From positions 40,405 to 104,404 of the forward strand of contig CANFKC010000014.1 of assembly GCA_947447265.1 (NCBI GenBank): DNA of 64,000 nt, written 5' to 3'. Each line of letters starts with the position of its first letter. Within the stretch, counting starts at the first letter, position 1. A model generated the notes under the pieces. That model ran no database searches, had not been told where the DNA came from, and saw nothing but the letters and a program-made list of their open reading frames with translations. Shown here in pieces: positions 9,257-20,028 of the stretch. The position numbers and the translations under genes were made by a program. The stretch is from Chitinophagaceae bacterium. GTDB lineage: Bacteria; Bacteroidota; Bacteroidia; Chitinophagales; Chitinophagaceae.

Positions 9257-12200
9257 CTACCAAACTATCAACTTATCATGATACATTTTCCCATCAACAT
9301 TTACCCTGAGTAAGTAGGTGCCGGGGGCTACATCGCCCAAACTTACCGGCACTTTCAGGTCGCTGGCATTCTTTGGTTGAATTTCAGTTATTACCCTTCC
9401 GGCAACATCTGTTACCACAATCGCTACGTTGGTTACATTGCCCGGTATAGCTATTGTAAATTCGCCATGGCTTGGGTTAGGGTAAACTTCGATAGCAGTT
9501 TGAGCAACAGAGTTGGTTATTACCCCCGTATTGCAGGCCGACGTTGGCTTTACAAAAATGGAATGCATTGCTACTGCTGTGCCACACGGAGTTGTGACAG
9601 TATAACTGATAACGGTATTACCAGAAGCTAAACGATGTACTCGTCCGGTAGCCGAAACGCTCGCTACTGTGCTAGCCGAGCTTGACCAACTACCACCTGC
9701 CGTTGCGCCTGTAAGTACAAGATCCACGTCATTACATATAGAGTCAGGTCCGCTTATTATGCCTGCAACTGGTACCGGGTTAACCGTGATTGGTAAAGTA
9801 GCTACATCGGTTCCGCAAATATTGGTTACCGTGTAAGATATGGTAGCACTACCTGCTGCTATACCTGCAACATTACCGGCGGAATTTACTGACGCTATTG
9901 TTGTGTTACTACTGCTCCAGATGCCGCCAGCCGATGTAATGGCCAATGTAGTATCTGCACCTGCACAAACTGCGGTTGCCCCGGTTATAGTACCCGCCAC
10001 TGGCGTGGTAACAACAGCAACGGTTGCGGTTGCAGATGCTGCGCCACAACCGTTGGAAACAGTATACGAAATAATTGCAGTGCCCACTGCAATGGCATTA
10101 AGGTTTCCGACAGTGTTCACAGATGCCACAGCAGCGTCGCTACTGCTCCAGGTGCCACCAGTTACCGCATCAGTATACACCGACGTTGCACCGAGGCAAG
10201 CAGACGCTGCACCAGCAATAGTTCCCGGAACAGGAAGCGGGTTAACGGTTACAATATACCGCGCGACCGCTGTTCCGCAACTATTAATAACAATGTAGTT
10301 TACGGTATCAATACCTGCAGCCAAACCTGTTAGAGTGCCGCCTGAAATGGTCGCAATTGATCCACTGCTCCAGATGCCACCGCTTACGCTAGGGCTAAGG
10401 GTAACAGAAGAGCCCACGCAAACACTGGTCGGACCTGAAATAGTACCTGCCACAGCACCCGTTGTAATAGTAATAACAGCAGGCGTAGCTGCGCTACCGC
10501 AGCTATTGCTAACAGCATAGATTATAGTATCAATACCCGCTGCCAGTGCCGTAACTACCCCACCCGATACTGTTGCCCTTGATGGGTTACTGCTGCTCCA
10601 TACTCCGCCTGAAGCGGATGCAGAGAAGGTTGTGGTCGCACCAGCACACAATGTGGATGCGCCGCCGGTTACCGTTGCGGCAACCGGTAATGGATTTACC
10701 GTTATTGCCGCGGTAGCCACATCGGTTCCGCATGTATTGGTGATAGTATAAGAAACAATAGCACTACCAGCAGCAATACCCGTTAGAACACCGGTTGAAC
10801 TTATAGAAGCAGTTGATGAACTGCTGCTGCTCCAGCTACCACCTGCGGTTGTACTTAGTGTTGTTGATGCACCTGCACATAGTGTTGTTGTACCTGTTAT
10901 AGTGCCAGCGGAAGGTATTGGGTTGACTGTTATTACTCTCGTAACAACCTGGTCACCATAAACAGTATAGCTTATGGTATCGATACCTGCGGTAACACCT
11001 GTAACGACCCCGCCAACAACGGTAGCATGGACATTACTGCTTGCCCATATGCCACCTGATATTGAATTGGTCAAAGTAATTGAACTACCTGCACAAACGG
11101 CAGATGGCCCAGCAATTGCCCGAAGTGTGTCTTCAATTGTATTTATAGTAGCATTTGTGAGCACACCGGGATTGTAGTCGAAATAGATACTTGCAGAATT
11201 GGTGATAGTGGTACCCGCTGGCAGATTGTCTTTCGGAACAATATTATAAGAGACATAACCATTGCTCCCTTCGAGGTCAGTCGTGCTATCTGGCAGGTAA
11301 ATATCATTGAACCTGAACTTGACAATATTGCCCGGGAAATGGTAAATCTGCACTGATGCGCTTGAATTAATGATTTGCAGCGTAGAGATGTCCAGGTCTG
11401 GGCTCAATGTATCGACAACCGTAATATTTCTTGCTCTGGCAGTTCCTGTATTCTGGAAATGAATCATATAGCTGAGCGGAGTTCCATTAGGGATATATCC
11501 TGCGGCACCAAAACCCATGGGCGAAACCTGCTTTTCATTAGGATCCCAGGATGATGTTACTGGCTGGCTCCAGGTATAGGTATTATTAGCCAAAACCGGA
11601 TCTGCAATCCTGGTTGGAGCGACATAAAGCACATTGCTTATAGTATCGAAAATAGTGGCCGAAGTGTCAGTTCTCACTTTTACCTGAGCATTAAAATCGA
11701 ACAGACTGGCTGTTGACATAAAATGCCAGGTAAGCGTATCACCTGATATACTTGTTGGCGCCGCGCCATTCCACATGCCACAATAAGTTAAACGATGATC
11801 TAATATGCAGGTTACGTCAGAGCTTAGCGAATCACACATATAGCCCCATGGGTTGCTTGACCAAATTGTAACAACACCCGTATCCCCTGGTACATATCCT
11901 GAGCCAAAACCCGACACGCTCATGTCGATAGACGCAGGTATACTGCAAGTAAAAGCGAAGTCGTGGGCATAGGTACCACCAGAAGTTGCTGTAAAAGTAT
12001 AAATACCTGTAGCAGGACATGATGGAGATAATGTAGCGCCAACAGTACCGTAATAATGAAATGTACCGGTGGGGTCAGAGACCATCTTATAATTATTACC
12101 AGCAATAACATTTAGTGTATAACTTCCATCAGCACTGCACCAGCCGTACGTTGTATCGCTTGTTGTCGTGTTAATAAGCGCATAAGGCCAATACCCAAGT

Positions 12201-14365
12201 AGCACTTCCGAAGCATCATGCGTACAATTAGCTATTGAATCTATATAGAAATGGCCGGTAAATGGAGCGCATGTGGTACCAATGGTTAAGTCACCATACC
12301 CGGGATAGTCAACATGACCTGAACTGGCACTAAAATAACTACCGCAGCTATCACGATGAACAGAGGTATAGGTGCCCGGCATGGTAAAAATATGGGCAAA
12401 TGAGCCATCATAAATAGTATACCCATCACCAGTACGATATGACCTCGCTGTAAACGTATCACTCATTCCATCGCCGTAACTCATATGTATTATTGTCGGG
12501 AGTAACGCAGCTGAATCGTGCGCATAACCATAATAAGAATAAGTAACAGTATCAGGGTAGCTGCATGCCGCCCCTGAACTTACTCCGGTAACATCCAAGT
12601 CTACATAACCACCGTAACAGCGGTTCAAATTAAAAAGACTTCCCATGCCTTCCATACCTTGCCCACCGGAGTTCAATACGTAGGAAAAGACCGGCATGTA
12701 ACTATCAGGCGATGAATACACATGCGTACTGGAAAAAATAAATTTATTCATTGCTACATTGGCCGGAATAATCTGAGAGTCAATTACACCATCTCCGTAG
12801 TCTACAAAGAAAATCAATGAATCTGTCGCCGAAACCGTTCCGTAATCTAGATCAACGGTAGTACCAAATCTCACTGTAGCAGGAAAAGAACATGGAGGTG
12901 TCAAAATAGTGTCAGACCAACGATGGTCAGCATAAAAATCCAATTCTCCAATTGAAGTACTGCAGGTTGCCCTGTTAGTATCATTGAATATTGCCACATC
13001 CCGGTAGCCATCCAAAGAAGTTAATGATATTTCTACTATTGCAGGCCCTGGTATTGTAAGTATAAGCGAATCCATGAACCCCGCGGATGAGCCAAAGCCA
13101 TACGTTCCGCCTGAATACCAGTATGGCAAACGGAATCGATGATGATTGGCCTGATGTGGCAGGTTATACCATTCCGGGTAATCAATATCTATTGTTACCG
13201 AATCAGTTGCCGAAGGGACACCATGAATTGTACCATACACATTAAAAATCCGCTTTGCAGGCAAGGTACAAGGCGCTGAAGCCAGACTGTCTTTCACCAT
13301 CCACGTATTGACGACAGGGTACGTTCCGGTCATTTTCTCTATTGTAGAAAATGTTCCAAGTAAAATGCTTGCATCACTGTTGACAAAAAAAGCGCCTCCT
13401 ATATTACCGTTTGTCGTGTTCCCAACCGTATTAATGATACCTGTTAATGCGTCAACTCTCTTAATAGCACCATTTGAAAAATAAATGTTACCGTCGGAAT
13501 CAAGTCCGATAGCATAAGAAGTATAAATTGAATGAGCGGTTGCAGGACAACCATCCAAGTTATTTGTACCTGCATCTCCTGCGATAGTAGATATAATGCC
13601 TGCTGCATCAATTTTCCGTACTCTTTCATTGCTTACATCTGTAAAGAAAATATTTCCTGCCGAATCGCCGGTTATCCCGCCTACCATGCTCAGTTGCGCA
13701 TTGGTAGCGGGTCCTCCATCGCCGGAAAATCCATTAGCCGAGCTATCGCCTGCAAACAAAGTAACAATACCCGTTGCCGCAGCTATCTTTCTGATGGTTC
13801 CAAGATCACCAAAGAATATGTCTCCCGAGTTGTTGATAAATATCGATGTAGGACCATTAAGGTGCGATGCGCTTGCGGGGCCGCCATTACCTGGCGCACC
13901 AAGGGAACCATTGCCAGCCACAGTAGTAATAACACCAGTTGCATTATCTATTCTCCTGATACGGCGGTTGCTTTGGTCAACTATATAGCAATTGCCTGCT
14001 CTATCTGGGTATAAGCCACTTACATCTCCAATGCTGGCTGCCGGACCTGCACCTCCGTCGCCGGAATAGCCTCTCGTACCATTACCCGCAATAGTATTGA
14101 TGACCCCACTAGCATGGTTTATTTTACGTATCCTCTTGTTCTGGGAATCGAAGAGAAAAATATCTCCTGCCGTGTCTTTTGCAATTCGGCTTATTACATC
14201 AAACCTAACGGCCGCAGCTGTAGCTGGGCCTCCGTCGCCGCCATAGCCCTGAACGGCGCGATCTCCGGCAATTACTGCTCTGGCACCTATCTGCGCACGT
14301 GACGTTAACGTGCCGCACATGAAGGTAGCCAACACTACAAGGAGCTTAAAGTGTATATTTTTCAT
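9257..14365 (-). CDS. Giant multidomain T9SS-secreted protein, paralogue of the 2726-9064 product
   Basis: 1702 residues. Signal peptide (FKLLVVLATFMCGTLTSRAQ), then NHL-like repeats (~30-330; G.SGDGGPAT..A motifs, predicted beta-propeller), PKD-like domains (~340-700), an SdrD-B-like module (~705-765, FTGHFYIDSIANC), a SSWDPNEKQVSP domain (~940-1075), seven Ig-like repeats (~1080-1620) and a type A T9SS sorting domain (IEVYPNPSHGEF, ~1630-1702). Compared with its neighbour it lacks the long N-terminal PKD/Ig region before the propeller. From about YFDYNP.VLTNATINTIED to the C-terminus the two proteins are almost identical, and the DNA is too; N-terminal of that they differ strongly. ATG start at 14365. 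Same upstream element, at the same 67-base distance, as the neighbour. Confidence 0.9.
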   Translation of the reverse strand: MKNIHFKLLVVLATFMCGTLTSRAQIGARAVIAGDRAVQGYGGDGGPATAAAVRFDVISRIAKDTAGDIFLFDSQNKRIRKINHASGVINTIAGNGTRGYSGDGGAGPAASIGDVSGLYPDRAGNCYIVDQSNRRIRRIDNATGVITTVAGNGSLGAPGNGGPASASHLNGPTSIFINNSGDIFFGDLGTIRKIAAATGIVTLFAGDSSANGFSGDGGPATNAQLSMVGGITGDSAGNIFFTDVSNERVRKIDAAGIISTIAGDAGTNNLDGCPATAHSIYTSYAIGLDSDGNIYFSNGAIKRVDALTGIINTVGNTTNGNIGGAFFVNSDASILLGTFSTIEKMTGTYPVVNTWMVKDSLASAPCTLPAKRIFNVYGTIHGVPSATDSVTIDIDYPEWYNLPHQANHHRFRLPYWYSGGTYGFGSSAGFMDSLILTIPGPAIVEISLTSLDGYRDVAIFNDTNRATCSTSIGELDFYADHRWSDTILTPPCSFPATVRFGTTVDLDYGTVSATDSLIFFVDYGDGVIDSQIIPANVAMNKFIFSSTHVYSSPDSYMPVFSYVLNSGGQGMEGMGSLFNLNRCYGGYVDLDVTGVSSGAACSYPDTVTYSYYGYAHDSAALLPTIIHMSYGDGMSDTFTARSYRTGDGYTIYDGSFAHIFTMPGTYTSVHRDSCGSYFSASSGHVDYPGYGDLTIGTTCAPFTGHFYIDSIANCTHDASEVLLGYWPYALINTTTSDTTYGWCSADGSYTLNVIAGNNYKMVSDPTGTFHYYGTVGATLSPSCPATGIYTFTATSGGTYAHDFAFTCSIPASIDMSVSGFGSGYVPGDTGVVTIWSSNPWGYMCDSLSSDVTCILDHRLTYCGMWNGAAPTSISGDTLTWHFMSTASLFDFNAQVKVRTDTSATIFDTISNVLYVAPTRIADPVLANNTYTWSQPVTSSWDPNEKQVSPMGFGAAGYIPNGTPLSYMIHFQNTGTARARNITVVDTLSPDLDISTLQIINSSASVQIYHFPGNIVKFRFNDIYLPDSTTDLEGSNGYVSYNIVPKDNLPAGTTITNSASIYFDYNPGVLTNATINTIEDTLRAIAGPSAVCAGSSITLTNSISGGIWASSNVHATVVGGVVTGVTAGIDTISYTVYGDQVVTRVITVNPIPSAGTITGTTTLCAGASTTLSTTAGGSWSSSSSSTASISSTGVLTGIAAGSAIVSYTITNTCGTDVATAAITVNPLPVAATVTGGASTLCAGATTTFSASASGGVWSSSNPSRATVSGGVVTALAAGIDTIIYAVSNSCGSAATPAVITITTGAVAGTISGPTSVCVGSSVTLSPSVSGGIWSSGSIATISGGTLTGLAAGIDTVNYIVINSCGTAVARYIVTVNPLPVPGTIAGAASACLGATSVYTDAVTGGTWSSSDAAVASVNTVGNLNAIAVGTAIISYTVSNGCGAASATATVAVVTTPVAGTITGATAVCAGADTTLAITSAGGIWSSSNTTIASVNSAGNVAGIAAGSATISYTVTNICGTDVATLPITVNPVPVAGIISGPDSICNDVDLVLTGATAGGSWSSSASTVASVSATGRVHRLASGNTVISYTVTTPCGTAVAMHSIFVKPTSACNTGVITNSVAQTAIEVYPNPSHGEFTIAIPGNVTNVAIVVTDVAGRVITEIQPKNASDLKVPVSLGDVAPGTYLLRVNVDGKMYHDKLIVW

Positions 14366-14431
14366 AAAATACTGTTTAAAATGTAAATTATAATCAGGTC
14401 TACTTCAAAGTTACTATCCTGCTTAGGCAGC

Positions 14432-14480
14432 ACCAAATAAAAGGAACGAACGGTCGAAATTGTTTACCAACGGTTAATAA
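14432..14480 (-). promoter_or_regulatory. Conserved upstream element of giant gene 2
   Basis: Second copy of the 9131-9179 element: 38 identical bases (14432-14469), two changes, then nine identical bases (14472-14480), 67 bases before the ATG at 14365. An identical 14-base block is at 14404-14417. Confidence 0.6.
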
Positions 14481-14513
14481 TCGGCATTTCGTTTCAATAT
14501 TAGCATAAAAAAA

Positions 14514-14536
14514 CCCGGAAAATTAAATTTCCCGGG
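14514..14536 (-). terminator. Terminator of the ABC exporter gene
   Basis: Stem 14514-14518 with 14532-14536, extended by three A-T pairs past a one-base bulge. An A-run upstream (14507-14513) gives a minus-strand T-run after the stem. It lies 28 bases downstream of the ABC gene. Confidence 0.8.
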
Positions 14537-14564
14537 CTTGATAAATTGTATTCTTTATTTGAGT

Positions 14565-16361
14565 TTATGCCATTGCACCTTTCGGTTTCTGCACTTCTTT
14601 GCGCTCCCCTATCTGTTGGCGCCACATAGCGTAGTAGAGGCCCTTTTCGGCAAGTAAATTTTCGTGGCTGCCTGTTTCTATTACATGGCCCTTTTCCAGT
14701 ACATATATACGATCAGCATGCATAATGGTCGATAGACGGTGCGCTATCATAATAGTGATATGCTGTCTTTGCGATGTAATACCGCGGATAGTTTGCGATA
14801 TTTCGTCTTCCGTCAAAGAATCTAACGCTGAAGTAGCTTCATCGAATATCATTAGTCTTGGCTTCCTCAACAATGCCCGTGCTATAGAAAGGCGCTGACG
14901 TTCACCACCTGAAAGTTTCAGGCCACCTTCGCCAATAATGGTATCCAGCCCATTTTCTGCGCGCAAAATAAGATTGTCGCAAGATGCTTGTTTAAGTACC
15001 CCAATTATCTCATCGTCGGTGGCCGAAGGATTAACAAACAGCAAATTTTCTTTAATAGTACCCGAAAAAAGTTGAGGATCCTGAGTAACGAGGCCCATCT
15101 GCCTGCGCAATTCCTCATAATCAATATTGCCGGCGCTATGTCCATTGTAAGTTATACCACCACTTTTAGCATGATATAGCCCTACCAGTAACTTAACCAA
15201 AGTGGTTTTGCCGCTACCTGACGGACCTACAAATGCAACAGTCTCACCCAACTTCACATCAAATGAAATACCGTTCAGTGCAGGGTGGTTGGCAGAATTG
15301 TGCTGAAAAACAACATTATTAAACGTAACGGTTTCAATACCATTAATAGTTTCCGGCTTCTCAGGAGTGTATTCCACCGGCTTTTCCAGAAGCTGCTGCA
15401 TATTCTGCAAAGACGCCTCTGCCTCGCGATAAGAGAGAATGACATTACCTATTTCCTGCATTGGTTGCAAGATGAAGAAGGAGAAAAATGTGAGCGAAAG
15501 GTACTGGCCGGCAGAGATTACTCCGCCATATACAAAGTACAACAGGCTCATCACTATTACCTGTTGCAGGAAGTTCACAAACGTACCTTGTATGAATGAA
15601 ATGGTACGGATGCTGCGCACCTTCTTGAGTTCGAGTTGCAGTATTTTTATAGTAGAAGCATTCAGCCTGCGAATCTCTTGCGATGTAAGACCAAGGCTTT
15701 TCACCAGTTCAATGTTACGTAGCGATTCGGTTGTAGAACCTGCAAGAGCATTAGTTTCACGTACAATGTTCTTCTGAACAGTTTTTATCTTTTTGCTTAA
15801 TGCACTGGTAAGAAAGCCCAGTACAAGTCCACCACCAAGGTAAACCAGCGGAAGCGAGTGGCTGATAGGGAACGTATAGATGATAACGAAAACAATACCG
15901 ATAAATGTTGGCAACAATACATTAAAGAAAGAATTTATAAATTTCTCGCAATCGGTACGGACCTTTTGCAAAATTGAAAGCGTTTGGCCGCTGCTCTGGT
16001 CTTCAAAATCCTGGTAAGGAAGACGTAGTGCATGACGAAGGCCGTCAGTATACAGGGCTGCACCATATTTCTGAATAACAACGTTCACCACATAATCCTG
16101 GAAGTTTTTAGCAATACGGGAAACCATCGCAAACCCCATAATTGCGCCTATCAGCGCAAGGGCACCAGTCAGGTATTCGCCCCTTGTGCGGACAATAAGG
16201 CCGGCTTTATCAACAGTATGTGGGTGATTAACGAATCCGTCCAGAATTTTACCAGATACGATAGGGTTCAGTAAAGAAAAACTCTGGTTAATGGCAGCGA
16301 GTACCAAAGCCAGTAATATCATCAGCTTGTAGCGGCTGAGGTAAGACATTAATAATTTCAT
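14565..16361 (-). CDS. ABC exporter, fused membrane and ATPase domains (MsbA-like half transporter)
   Basis: 598 residues from the ATG at 16361 (a TTG three codons upstream gives a less likely longer form). The N-terminal ~320 residues form the six-helix exporter domain; the ATPase domain follows: Walker A GPSGSGKTT near residue 380, signature LSGGERQRLSIARAL near 483, Walker B LMIFDEATSALD and the switch histidine in IMIAHRLSTI. Works as a homodimer in the inner membrane, exporting a lipid, peptide or drug; the substrate cannot be told from sequence. The C-terminus is rich in lysine. It is followed by its own terminator, so it is probably not cotranscribed with the giant genes, but the small membrane gene 16457-16843 upstream may share its message. 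Confidence 0.93.
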   Translation of the reverse strand: MKLLMSYLSRYKLMILLALVLAAINQSFSLLNPIVSGKILDGFVNHPHTVDKAGLIVRTRGEYLTGALALIGAIMGFAMVSRIAKNFQDYVVNVVIQKYGAALYTDGLRHALRLPYQDFEDQSSGQTLSILQKVRTDCEKFINSFFNVLLPTFIGIVFVIIYTFPISHSLPLVYLGGGLVLGFLTSALSKKIKTVQKNIVRETNALAGSTTESLRNIELVKSLGLTSQEIRRLNASTIKILQLELKKVRSIRTISFIQGTFVNFLQQVIVMSLLYFVYGGVISAGQYLSLTFFSFFILQPMQEIGNVILSYREAEASLQNMQQLLEKPVEYTPEKPETINGIETVTFNNVVFQHNSANHPALNGISFDVKLGETVAFVGPSGSGKTTLVKLLVGLYHAKSGGITYNGHSAGNIDYEELRRQMGLVTQDPQLFSGTIKENLLFVNPSATDDEIIGVLKQASCDNLILRAENGLDTIIGEGGLKLSGGERQRLSIARALLRKPRLMIFDEATSALDSLTEDEISQTIRGITSQRQHITIMIAHRLSTIMHADRIYVLEKGHVIETGSHENLLAEKGLYYAMWRQQIGERKEVQKPKGAMA

Positions 16362-16456
16362 AGGCAGCAAAGGTAAAAGTTATTGAAATCCTTTCTTTAA
16401 TACCAGTATAAATATTGTCAATAGCAAATTAGGCCTACGGTACCGATCACTGTTAT

Positions 16457-16843
16457 TTACTGAAGTGCATTTTCAGCAGCTTTATCTTTTGCAAAGAATA
16501 ATAAGTAATAAACGAGCAAAACAAACAGACCTATAGCGAAAAGAACTACTGCAATATGGCGCATATCCTGCTTAAAAAACTCTCCTGCCATCCAGATGGA
16601 GTTACCGCTTATCCACAGGCAGATAGCTATGTTATGATAAAAATCCTGCCTGCTATATCGGGAGCGCCACAATATATAAAACGCAACTCCCAACGTTGGC
16701 GCTATCATAAAGAGCCCACCAGGCCGGAACTCCATGGCCCAAAAAGTGTCTTTTACAAGCCACAATAATATATGTGCATTTTCCACCCACCGATAAGAAG
16801 CCGGAATTTTGACAGATTTGGCCTCGCCTGGCTGGGAATTCAT
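16457..16843 (-). CDS. Small four-helix membrane protein, unknown function
   Basis: 128 residues from the ATG at 16843; an apparent upstream extension uses a TTG at 16891. Four hydrophobic segments are visible (around MIAPTLGVAFYILW, NIAICLWISGNSIWMAGEFF, HIAVVLFAIGLFVLLVYYLLFF and a weaker first one with LLWLVKDTFW), and the C-terminus is charged (KDKAAENALQ). No family recognised. It lies ~95 bases upstream of the ABC exporter in the same direction. Confidence 0.6.
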   Translation of the reverse strand: MNSQPGEAKSVKIPASYRWVENAHILLWLVKDTFWAMEFRPGGLFMIAPTLGVAFYILWRSRYSRQDFYHNIAICLWISGNSIWMAGEFFKQDMRHIAVVLFAIGLFVLLVYYLLFFAKDKAAENALQ

Positions 16844-16910
16844 AATACAGATTTTAGTCAAAAATAAAATAAAGAGCCATACATTATCCAAATTGGGTAT
16901 TTTATTTCAC

Positions 16911-16937
16911 TTTGAATTTTGAAAATTCATACCTTTG
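16911..16937 (+). promoter_or_regulatory. Bacteroidota promoter for gapA
   Basis: A perfect -7 box TACCTTTG at 16930-16937 and a TTTG at 16911-16914 (15-base gap, shorter than the usual ~19-21). The start codon is 40 bases downstream. Confidence 0.6.
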
Positions 16938-16967
16938 CGCCACTTTTAAAAAATGTTCTTTAACTAA

Positions 16968-17987
<1,020 letters not shown>

Positions 17988-18004
17988 TTCAACCAACGCA
18001 ACCA

Positions 18005-18044
18005 ATATAACAAAACCCGCATGATTGTGCGGGTTTTGTTATAT
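18005..18044 (+). terminator. Strong terminator after gapA
   Basis: A perfect 17-bp stem (18005-18021 with 18028-18044) and 6-base loop; the descending arm carries TTTT. Symmetric enough to work on both strands. It separates gapA from the toxin-antitoxin pair. Confidence 0.9.
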
Positions 18045-18121
18045 GAAAGCTAATATAACATCAGGAAAGTTAAACTCAGTCGCATTTCCTCCGTTTTTTT
18101 TATCTTTACAAAAAAGCATTT

Positions 18122-18355
18122 ATGCTGGGACTTACGGTAAAAGACACCAAAGAGAAAATTGTCTTCACAATTGACAAGAAAAATTTCACTGAAGAAGTGT
18201 ATCTCAAAATGATGCAACTAGCAAAACTTGAATATCTAATTAAAAAAGCGTCGTTCGATGAAGCAATAATAGATTTCGGGAAGGAATTAAAGGCCAATCT
18301 CTGGCAAGAACATAAGAAAGCATTCCTCAAAGGTATTACTGATGATAATAGTTGA
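18122..18355 (+). CDS. Probable antitoxin of a PIN-domain toxin-antitoxin pair
   Basis: 77 residues, no family recognised with certainty. It opens with a short beta-rich part (LGLTVKDTKEKIVFTIDKKN) and then a helical, lysine-rich part ending AFLKGITDDNS. Function is inferred from position: it overlaps by 14 bases, in another frame, the start of a PIN-domain gene, the classic arrangement of type II antitoxin followed by toxin. Expected to bind and block the toxin and to repress the pair. Base composition is more AT-rich than the flanking gapA and pgk genes, which fits acquisition by transfer. Confidence 0.65.
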   Translation: MLGLTVKDTKEKIVFTIDKKNFTEEVYLKMMQLAKLEYLIKKASFDEAIIDFGKELKANLWQEHKKAFLKGITDDNS

Positions 18356-18743
18356 TTCTAACATAATCTTCTCCGCATTATTAACTGCGGACTCCAGCTT
18401 TCTGTCAATTATTTCAGACGATTCTAAGAAATTCGCTTCACCCTATTTTTTGTTCATTGAAATGTTTAAACATAAGGAGAAAATATTAAAATATTCTAAA
18501 ATTAAAGAACAAGATCTGCTGATAACTCTGGACTTGCTTCTGTCATACATCAGATTTGTTCCTATTGAAATTTTGTCGAAAAGCTCCAGAGCCATTGCAT
18601 ATGACTTATGCAAAGACATTGATGAAAATGATTCAATCTTTGTCGCCTTAACTTTAGAAATGGACGGTCACCTCTGGACTGGAGACAAGAAATTGATTGC
18701 GGGCCTTCAGAAGAAAGGATTTAACAAATTTTACACCCCTTAA
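18342..18743 (+). CDS. PIN-domain ribonuclease, probable VapC-like toxin
   Basis: 133 residues. PIN domains are Mg-dependent RNases. The acidic residues of the fold are all present: D5 in MIIVDSN, E40 in LFIEM, D94 and D97 in DIDENDSIFVAL, and D115 in LWTGDKKL. This is the usual VapC length. Start ATG at 18342 lies inside the end of the putative antitoxin, implying coupled translation. The pair sits between gapA and pgk and stops 25 bases before pgk, so pgk could be transcribed through from it. Target RNA unknown. Confidence 0.82.
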   Translation: MIIVDSNIIFSALLTADSSFLSIISDDSKKFASPYFLFIEMFKHKEKILKYSKIKEQDLLITLDLLLSYIRFVPIEILSKSSRAIAYDLCKDIDENDSIFVALTLEMDGHLWTGDKKLIAGLQKKGFNKFYTP

Positions 18744-18767
18744 GCAAACTAAAAACACACAAAATAA

Positions 18768-19982
18768 ATGTCAAGATTTACAAACCACAATTTCGCAAAC
18801 CAGAAAGCGCTGATACGCGTTGATTTTAATGTACCGATAAAGAATGGCGTTATTACTGATGATACCCGTATAACATCTGCACTCCCTACTTTGAAAAAAG
18901 TACTGGCCGATGGCGGCAGCATTGTGCTAATGAGCCATTGGGGCCGTCCGCTAAAGGATATTGAAAAGAAACCCAACCTTACGCTGGCTGATTTTACCCT
19001 TAAGCCGGCAGCTGATCACTTAGCAAAGCTCTTGGGTATTGAAGTGCAATTTGCAGCAGACTGCATAGGCGACGATGCCGCTGCTAAGGCCGCTGCATTG
19101 CAACCAGGTCAGGTTTTGTTACTGGAAAACCTTCGCTATTACAAGCAGGAAGAAAAAGGCGATGTTGAATTTGCTGAGAAATTATCAAAATACGGCGATG
19201 TGTATGTAAATGACGCATTCGGAACCGCACATCGTGCGCATGCCTCAACCGCCGTTATAGCGCAGTTTTTTCCTGGCGATAAGAAGATGTTTGGTCTGTT
19301 GATGGAAGGCGAGGTTGCTGCTGCGGATAAAGTAATGAACGATAATAAAAAACCTTTTGTCGCGATTATTGGTGGCGCCAAGGTTTCTGATAAAATACTG
19401 ATTATAGAAAACCTGCTAGAAAAAGCGACTGATATTATTATTGGCGGTGGTATGGCTTACACCTTCTTCAAAGCAGAAGGCGGGCACATCGGCAATTCGC
19501 TTTGCGAAGAAGACAGGCTCGATATGGCTAGTGCTTTGCTTAAAAAAGCACAGGAAAAAGGCGTTTGCATACATCTGCCTTCCGACAGCATACTTGCTGA
19601 TAAATTCGCGGCTGATGCTACAACCTCTTCTTCATTGAGTAACGAAATACCAGATGGCTGGATGGGCCTGGATATTGGCCTGATGGCAATAGACCAGTTT
19701 TCGCACATTATCAGCAATGCTAAAACCATTCTTTGGAATGGCCCGATGGGTGTATTTGAGATGGAGAAATTCCAGCATGGTACAAAGGCTGTTGCGGAAG
19801 CAGTTTGCAAGGCAACAGCTAATGGCGCGTTTTCCCTTGTCGGTGGCGGCGACAGTGTTGCAGCCGTGAATAAATTTAATATGGCCGATAAAGTAAGCTA
19901 TGTATCAACCGGTGGTGGAGCTATGCTGGAATATTTTGAAGGTAAGGAATTACCCGGCATTGCGGCAATAAATAAAGGATAA
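18768..19982 (+). CDS. pgk: Phosphoglycerate kinase
   Basis: 404 residues, close to the usual ~395. Transfers the acyl phosphate of 1,3-bisphosphoglycerate to ADP in glycolysis; cytosolic monomer. Motifs: RVDFNVP at residues 17-23, the SHWGRP loop, [49 protein letters not shown] and the nucleotide-binding [12 protein letters not shown] near the C-terminus. The start ATG lies 25 bases after the PIN-toxin stop with no visible terminator between, so it may be partly expressed from the toxin-antitoxin transcript. Confidence 0.97.
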   Translation: MSRFTNHNFANQKALIRVDFNVPIKNGVITDDTRITSALPTLKKVLADGGSIVLMSHWGRPLKDIEKKPNLTLADFTLKPAADHLAKLLGIEVQFAADCIGDDAAAKAAALQPGQVLLLENLRYYKQEEKGDVEFAEKLSKYGDVYVNDAFGTAHRAHASTAVIAQFFPGDKKMFGLLMEGEVAAADKVMNDNKKPFVAIIGGAKVSDKILIIENLLEKATDIIIGGGMAYTFFKAEGGHIGNSLCEEDRLDMASALLKKAQEKGVCIHLPSDSILADKFAADATTSSSLSNEIPDGWMGLDIGLMAIDQFSHIISNAKTILWNGPMGVFEMEKFQHGTKAVAEAVCKATANGAFSLVGGGDSVAAVNKFNMADKVSYVSTGGGAMLEYFEGKELPGIAAINKG

Positions 19983-20004
19983 GCAAGTAACAATAACATA
20001 CCGG

Positions 20005-20028
20005 GGGCAGGCATTCAATTACCTGCCC
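20005..20028 (+). terminator. Possible weak terminator after pgk
   Basis: A 7-bp GC-rich stem (20005-20011 with 20022-20028) and 10-base loop, 22 bases after pgk; the following TCTGTCATT is only mildly T-rich. Confidence 0.4.

Noticed and set aside
9840..10298. 152-codon open frame opposite giant gene 2
   Set aside because: An antisense shadow of the Ig-like repeats, with the same recurring composition as the frames opposite giant gene 1 (3087-4652).
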